This document shows, piece after piece, positions 61,260-64,000 of a stretch of 64,000 nucleotides of DNA; the stretch's first letter is position 1, and each line of letters starts with the position of its first letter. The stretch is from JADJOM01 sp046327715 (GTDB lineage: Bacteria; Gemmatimonadota; Gemmatimonadetes; Gemmatimonadales; GWC2-71-9). The DNA lies in assembly GCA_046327715.1 (NCBI GenBank), contig JAXLXY010000004.1, forward strand, positions 186,001-250,000, given 5' to 3'. The notes under the pieces are model-generated. The model saw nothing but the letters and a program-made list of their open reading frames with translations, did no database searches and had not been told where the DNA came from. The translations under genes and the position numbers were made by a program.

Positions 61260-62426
61260 CTACTGCATGTAGTGCCGTTCGGGGTTGGACTCTCCGAGAA
61301 TCGGGCGCGTGATGCGGAACCCGCCAATGTCCGACGGGGTGGTGCCGGCCAGCGCCAGCTCGCTCAGGATCCGCCCGATCACCGACGCGAACTTGAAGGC
61401 GTGCCCTGCCCCGATGGCCACCACGATGTCGTCGTGGCCCGGTACCCGGTCGATGACGAAGTCGCGGTCGGGCGTCAGGGTGTACAGGCAGGTCTTGGTG
61501 TAGAGCACCGGGCCCAGGGCGCGCGGCAGATGCCGCTCGGCCCAGGCGTGCACCCGCGCGAAGTTCTCCGGGTCGGGCTCGAAGCTGCGGCCGTCCGCCG
61601 TGGTGGGCCGGCCGCCGGCATCCTGCGCGATCTTCGTGGCCGCCTCGCCGAAGACCGGGAAGCCGTAGTAGCAGGGATCATCCATCCAGATCCACACCGG
61701 GAAGCGGCCCGGCGCGAACTCCCGCAGGTGCGGGGTGGCGTAGTAGGTCACCTGCTCCTGGGTGACCTCGAGTGGCAGGGGCTGGCCCAGCATGCCGAGG
61801 ATGACGTTGCTCCAGGGCCCCGCCGCCACCACCAGCTTGCGACAGCGGTAGGCCACGCCACCCGCCACCACCTCGACCTCGCCACCCACGCTGCGCACCG
61901 CCGTGACCGGGGCCTGGTCGCGCAGGGTGGCGCCATGCTCGCGGGCCATGCGCTGGTGCGCGGCGTTGGCGCGGGCGGCCATGGCGATCCCGCCGTCCTC
62001 CTGGAAGATCCCGTGGCAGTCGTCGCTGATGGCGAACTGGGGAAACCGCCGCCGGATCTCGGCGGCATCGAGGTGCTCGAACGGGACCCGCTCCGCGGTG
62101 AGGCTGGCGAGGTAGGGATCGAGCGGGATCCGGCTGTCGCGGGGGGCCAGGTCCAGCCCGCCGCACTTGAGGATGCAGGCCTCCCGGGCGTCGGCCTCGA
62201 GCAGGGCCCACGATTCGTAGGCCCGCCGGGCCAGCCGGACGTAGGCCGGGGTGTGGTAGGAGAGCCGGATGATCCGGGAGTGGTCCTGCGATTCGCCACG
62301 GACGTGGCCCAGCTCGAACTGCTCGAGGCCGAGGACGTCGCGGCCGGCGCCGCGGGCCAGCCAGTAGGCGGCGCTGCTGCCGAGGCCGCCGAGGCCGAGC
62401 GCGATGTAGTCGTAGTCGGTGCGCAT
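61260..62426 (-). CDS. FAD-dependent N-methyl-amino-acid/sarcosine oxidase-like
   Basis: 388 residues. DAO fold with the FAD motif LGLGGLGSSAAYWLA (residues 9-23). The family's SRIIRLSYHTPAY and the C-terminal VIDRVPGHDDIVVAIGAGHAFKF covalent/FAD-contact segment match monomeric sarcosine oxidase/N-methyltryptophan oxidase (SolA-like). Releases formaldehyde and peroxide if so. The Cys that attaches FAD in such enzymes is possibly in the KTCLYTLTPDRDF segment. Divergent from an IclR regulator. Confidence 0.85.
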   Translation of the reverse strand: MRTDYDYIALGLGGLGSSAAYWLARGAGRDVLGLEQFELGHVRGESQDHSRIIRLSYHTPAYVRLARRAYESWALLEADAREACILKCGGLDLAPRDSRIPLDPYLASLTAERVPFEHLDAAEIRRRFPQFAISDDCHGIFQEDGGIAMAARANAAHQRMAREHGATLRDQAPVTAVRSVGGEVEVVAGGVAYRCRKLVVAAGPWSNVILGMLGQPLPLEVTQEQVTYYATPHLREFAPGRFPVWIWMDDPCYYGFPVFGEAATKIAQDAGGRPTTADGRSFEPDPENFARVHAWAERHLPRALGPVLYTKTCLYTLTPDRDFVIDRVPGHDDIVVAIGAGHAFKFASVIGRILSELALAGTTPSDIGGFRITRPILGESNPERHYMQ

Positions 62427-62535
62427 GGGGGCGGGGAAGGTGGGGGGCGCGGGCGTCCCGCGCCAGAGGGGACCCGTCACAGGCCGGAACGGGGTCTTGA
62501 CGTCGCGGCGATTGGCGAGAACCTTAGTCCACATA
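62427..62535. promoter_or_regulatory. Divergent gap between amino-acid oxidase and IclR gene
   Basis: 109 bases. No Shine-Dalgarno is seen before the GTG of the IclR gene, so leaderless translation is possible. A weak TGAAA-n5-TTCCA pair (62537 on) straddles the start codon and might be an autoregulatory site. Confidence 0.35.
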
Positions 62536-63384
62536 GTGAAACCCCATTCCATTGCTGTGCCCTCCGCGCGCCCGGGCGGTACCCAGACGGTGACGCGGGC
62601 CTTCGCCATCCTCCGGGTGTTCAGCGACGCGCGGCGCGAGTGGACCCTGGCCGACTTGTCCCGGACCCTCGGGTTCACCAAGCCGACCACCCTCCGCCTG
62701 CTCGGCGTGCTCGAGCGGGAGGGCATGGTGCAGCGGAGCCGTCCGGGCGGGAGCTATCGGCTGGGGCCGCGGGCCATCGAGCTGGGCGCGCTGGCCCAGC
62801 GGTCGACCGACTTCCAGTCGATCGCGCGGCCGGAGCTGGAACGGCTGGCATGGACCGCCGGCGAGACGGTGAGCCTCGAGATGCTCGCCGGCACCGAGAT
62901 CCTGGTGCTCGACGAGGTCCGGGGCCGGCGGCAGGGGAGCTGGGGGGAGTTCGTCGGGGCGCGCTGGCCGGCGCACGCAGCCGCCACGGGCAAGGTGCTG
63001 CTGGCGGCGGCACGGGCGGAGCGGAGTGACGCGTGGCGGCAGTTTCTCGCCGCCACCCGGGGTCGGCTGCCGCGCTTCACGCCGCGGACCATCGTGTCGA
63101 TGTCCCGGCTCGGCGAGGAGCTGACCCAGGTGCTGCGCCGCGGGTACGCCACCGCGATCGAGGAGCTGGAGCCGGGCTACGCCGCGATCGGGGCGCCGAT
63201 CGAGAACCACACCGGGCGCACCGTGGCGGCGCTCTGCCTCGGGGCGCAGGCGTCGCGGCTCACCCGGGACCGTCGGGCGGTGCTGCAGCGCGCGCTGGTC
63301 GAGACGGCGCGGCGCATCTCGGTGCAGCTCGGTGCCAACGCCGTGCTGCGCCCGGCGCCGCTGGCGGAGGCGCGGCGCGGGTGA
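62536..63384 (+). CDS. IclR-family transcriptional regulator
   Basis: About 282 residues. Winged helix at about 15-80 (TVTRAFAILRVFSDARREWT, then DLSRTLGFTKPTTLRLLGVL), ligand-binding IclR domain at about 90-265 (ARWPAHAAATGKVLLA, EELEPGYAAIGAPIENHTG). Divergent from the amino-acid oxidase, its likely target. The GTG at 62536 is tentative; an in-frame GTG at 62557 is possible. The stop overlaps the GTG of the next gene (GTGA, 63381-63384). Confidence 0.88.
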   Translation: MKPHSIAVPSARPGGTQTVTRAFAILRVFSDARREWTLADLSRTLGFTKPTTLRLLGVLEREGMVQRSRPGGSYRLGPRAIELGALAQRSTDFQSIARPELERLAWTAGETVSLEMLAGTEILVLDEVRGRRQGSWGEFVGARWPAHAAATGKVLLAAARAERSDAWRQFLAATRGRLPRFTPRTIVSMSRLGEELTQVLRRGYATAIEELEPGYAAIGAPIENHTGRTVAALCLGAQASRLTRDRRAVLQRALVETARRISVQLGANAVLRPAPLAEARRG

Positions 63385-64000
63385 GGGCCGGCGCGCTGCT
63401 GCTCCTCGCGCTGGCCGCGGCGCCGGCCCTGGCCGGCCAGGCCCGCGGGCACCTGCTGATCGTCGGGGGCGGCAGCCAGCCCGACGCGCTGGTCACCCGG
63501 TTCGTGGCGCTGGCGGGCGGGCCCGGCCGGGCGCGCATCGCGGTGGTCCCGATGGCCAGCGAGGAGCCGGTGGAGACCGGCGAGGAGAAGGCGGCGCAGT
63601 TGCGGGAGTTCGGCGCCGAGGCCACGGTGCTCAACCTGAGCCGGGCCGAGGCGGCCGACAGCGCAGTGGCGGGGCGGCTCGAGGGGATCACCGGCATCTG
63701 GTTCACCGGCGGCGACCAGGTGCCGCTGGCCGCGGTCCTCGGCGGCACCCCGGCGCTGGCCGCCATGCAGCGGCGGTACCGCGCGGGGGCGGTGGTGGGC
63801 GGCACGTCGGCGGGAGCGGCGATCATGGGCGACTCCATGCTCACCGGCAACCAGCGCCGCCCCGACAGCCTGGGCTACTACGGCGACGAGTATCCCGAGA
63901 TCGCCCGGCGCACCATCGAGGTGGTGCCGGGGCTCGGGTTCCTGCCCGCCGCGATCGTGGACCAGCACTTCCTGCGGCGGGAGCGGCAGAACCGCCTGCT
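63381..64000 (+). CDS. Secreted cyanophycinase-like S51 peptidase (3' end outside window)
   Basis: 206 codons, open at the right edge. A GTG start overlaps the IclR stop. A signal peptide (ALLLLALAAAPALAGQ) leads to HLLIVGGGSQPDALV, IWFTGGDQVPL and the nucleophile elbow GGTSAGAA with Ser143. Cyanophycinases split cyanophycin to Asp-Arg dipeptides; an exported copy would digest an external polymer, or another beta-aspartyl peptide. The C-terminal part is not visible. Co-transcription with IclR is probable. Confidence 0.82.
   Translation, partial: MRAGALLLLALAAAPALAGQARGHLLIVGGGSQPDALVTRFVALAGGPGRARIAVVPMASEEPVETGEEKAAQLREFGAEATVLNLSRAEAADSAVAGRLEGITGIWFTGGDQVPLAAVLGGTPALAAMQRRYRAGAVVGGTSAGAAIMGDSMLTGNQRRPDSLGYYGDEYPEIARRTIEVVPGLGFLPAAIVDQHFLRRERQNRL

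Noticed and set aside
1..64000. tRNA, rRNA, integrase, IS or phage genes
   Set aside because: None recognised on either strand by motif or by protein; the window reads as ordinary chromosome.

Overview
This window is a very GC-rich, densely coded chromosomal segment with no gap above about 300 bases. Much of it is divergent or convergent gene pairs joined by ATGA/GTGA overlaps. The gene content looks like a free-living Gemmatimonadota-type soil or sediment bacterium. Pointers are many Tat or lipoprotein secreted proteins, an ECF sigma factor flanked by two TPR-tailed Ser/Thr kinases, an M16 protease pair, a zinc metalloprotease of the DUF5117/DUF4953 type, serine hydrolases and a GMC dehydrogenase with a gluconate-dehydrogenase subunit-3 partner. 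The phylum is inferred from gene content, not from a marker gene. I saw no rRNA, tRNA, IS element, prophage or CRISPR array.

Layout. 0-9 kb: the end of a phosphoglucomutase, a small outer-membrane-like protein whose only sensible start is ATC, DUF4287/DUF5655 and DUF1203 proteins, an azoreductase, a cystathionine gamma-lyase-type PLP enzyme, a coupled exonuclease/TPR-membrane pair and a secreted esterase. 9-16 kb: a lipoprotein, a PAS-PAS-Cys4 protein, a Tat-exported GH29 fucosidase divergent from a 6-deoxy-sugar aldolase/dehydrogenase fusion, and a fatty acid desaturase. 16-25 kb: an M16 protease pair, a TauE-type exporter, a lipoprotein, a membrane PAS-GGDEF-EAL protein and a Gfo/Idh/MocA oxidoreductase. 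25-34 kb: a three-gene overlapping operon (metalloprotease, acyltransferase, helical protein), OsmC plus metZ, SRPBCC, a serine hydrolase, and PCYCGC plus DUF2911 proteins. 34-41 kb: a U32 protein, a PepSY protein, a second GH29 enzyme and topoisomerase IB. 40.5-46.6 kb: a kinase / ECF sigma / kinase cluster.

46.9-49.3 kb holds the most striking gene. It is a predicted surface or periplasmic lipoprotein whose N-terminal half matches domains 1-3 of cholesterol-dependent cytolysins. Its lectin-like domain 4 is absent, and seven calcium-type FG-GAP repeats, probably one seven-bladed propeller, stand in its place. 49.3-59.5 kb looks like a periplasmic sugar-oxidation region: a GMC dehydrogenase and its Tat subunit, a LytS/LytTR pair, a PQQ dehydrogenase carrying a CxxCH motif, a hydroxypyruvate-isomerase-like protein, a serine hydrolase and an ACS-type transporter. 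59.5-64 kb: a hybrid histidine kinase, an amino-acid oxidase divergent from an IclR regulator, and a secreted cyanophycinase-like peptidase cut by the window end.

A second unusual layer is a set of dispersed short tandem arrays: an 8-bp unit (GGCGGTTG and relatives) and a 7-bp unit (CGGGAAG/A). They sit at stop codons, in promoter gaps and, in three genes, inside the reading frame where they encode Pro/Glu/Arg-rich linkers.
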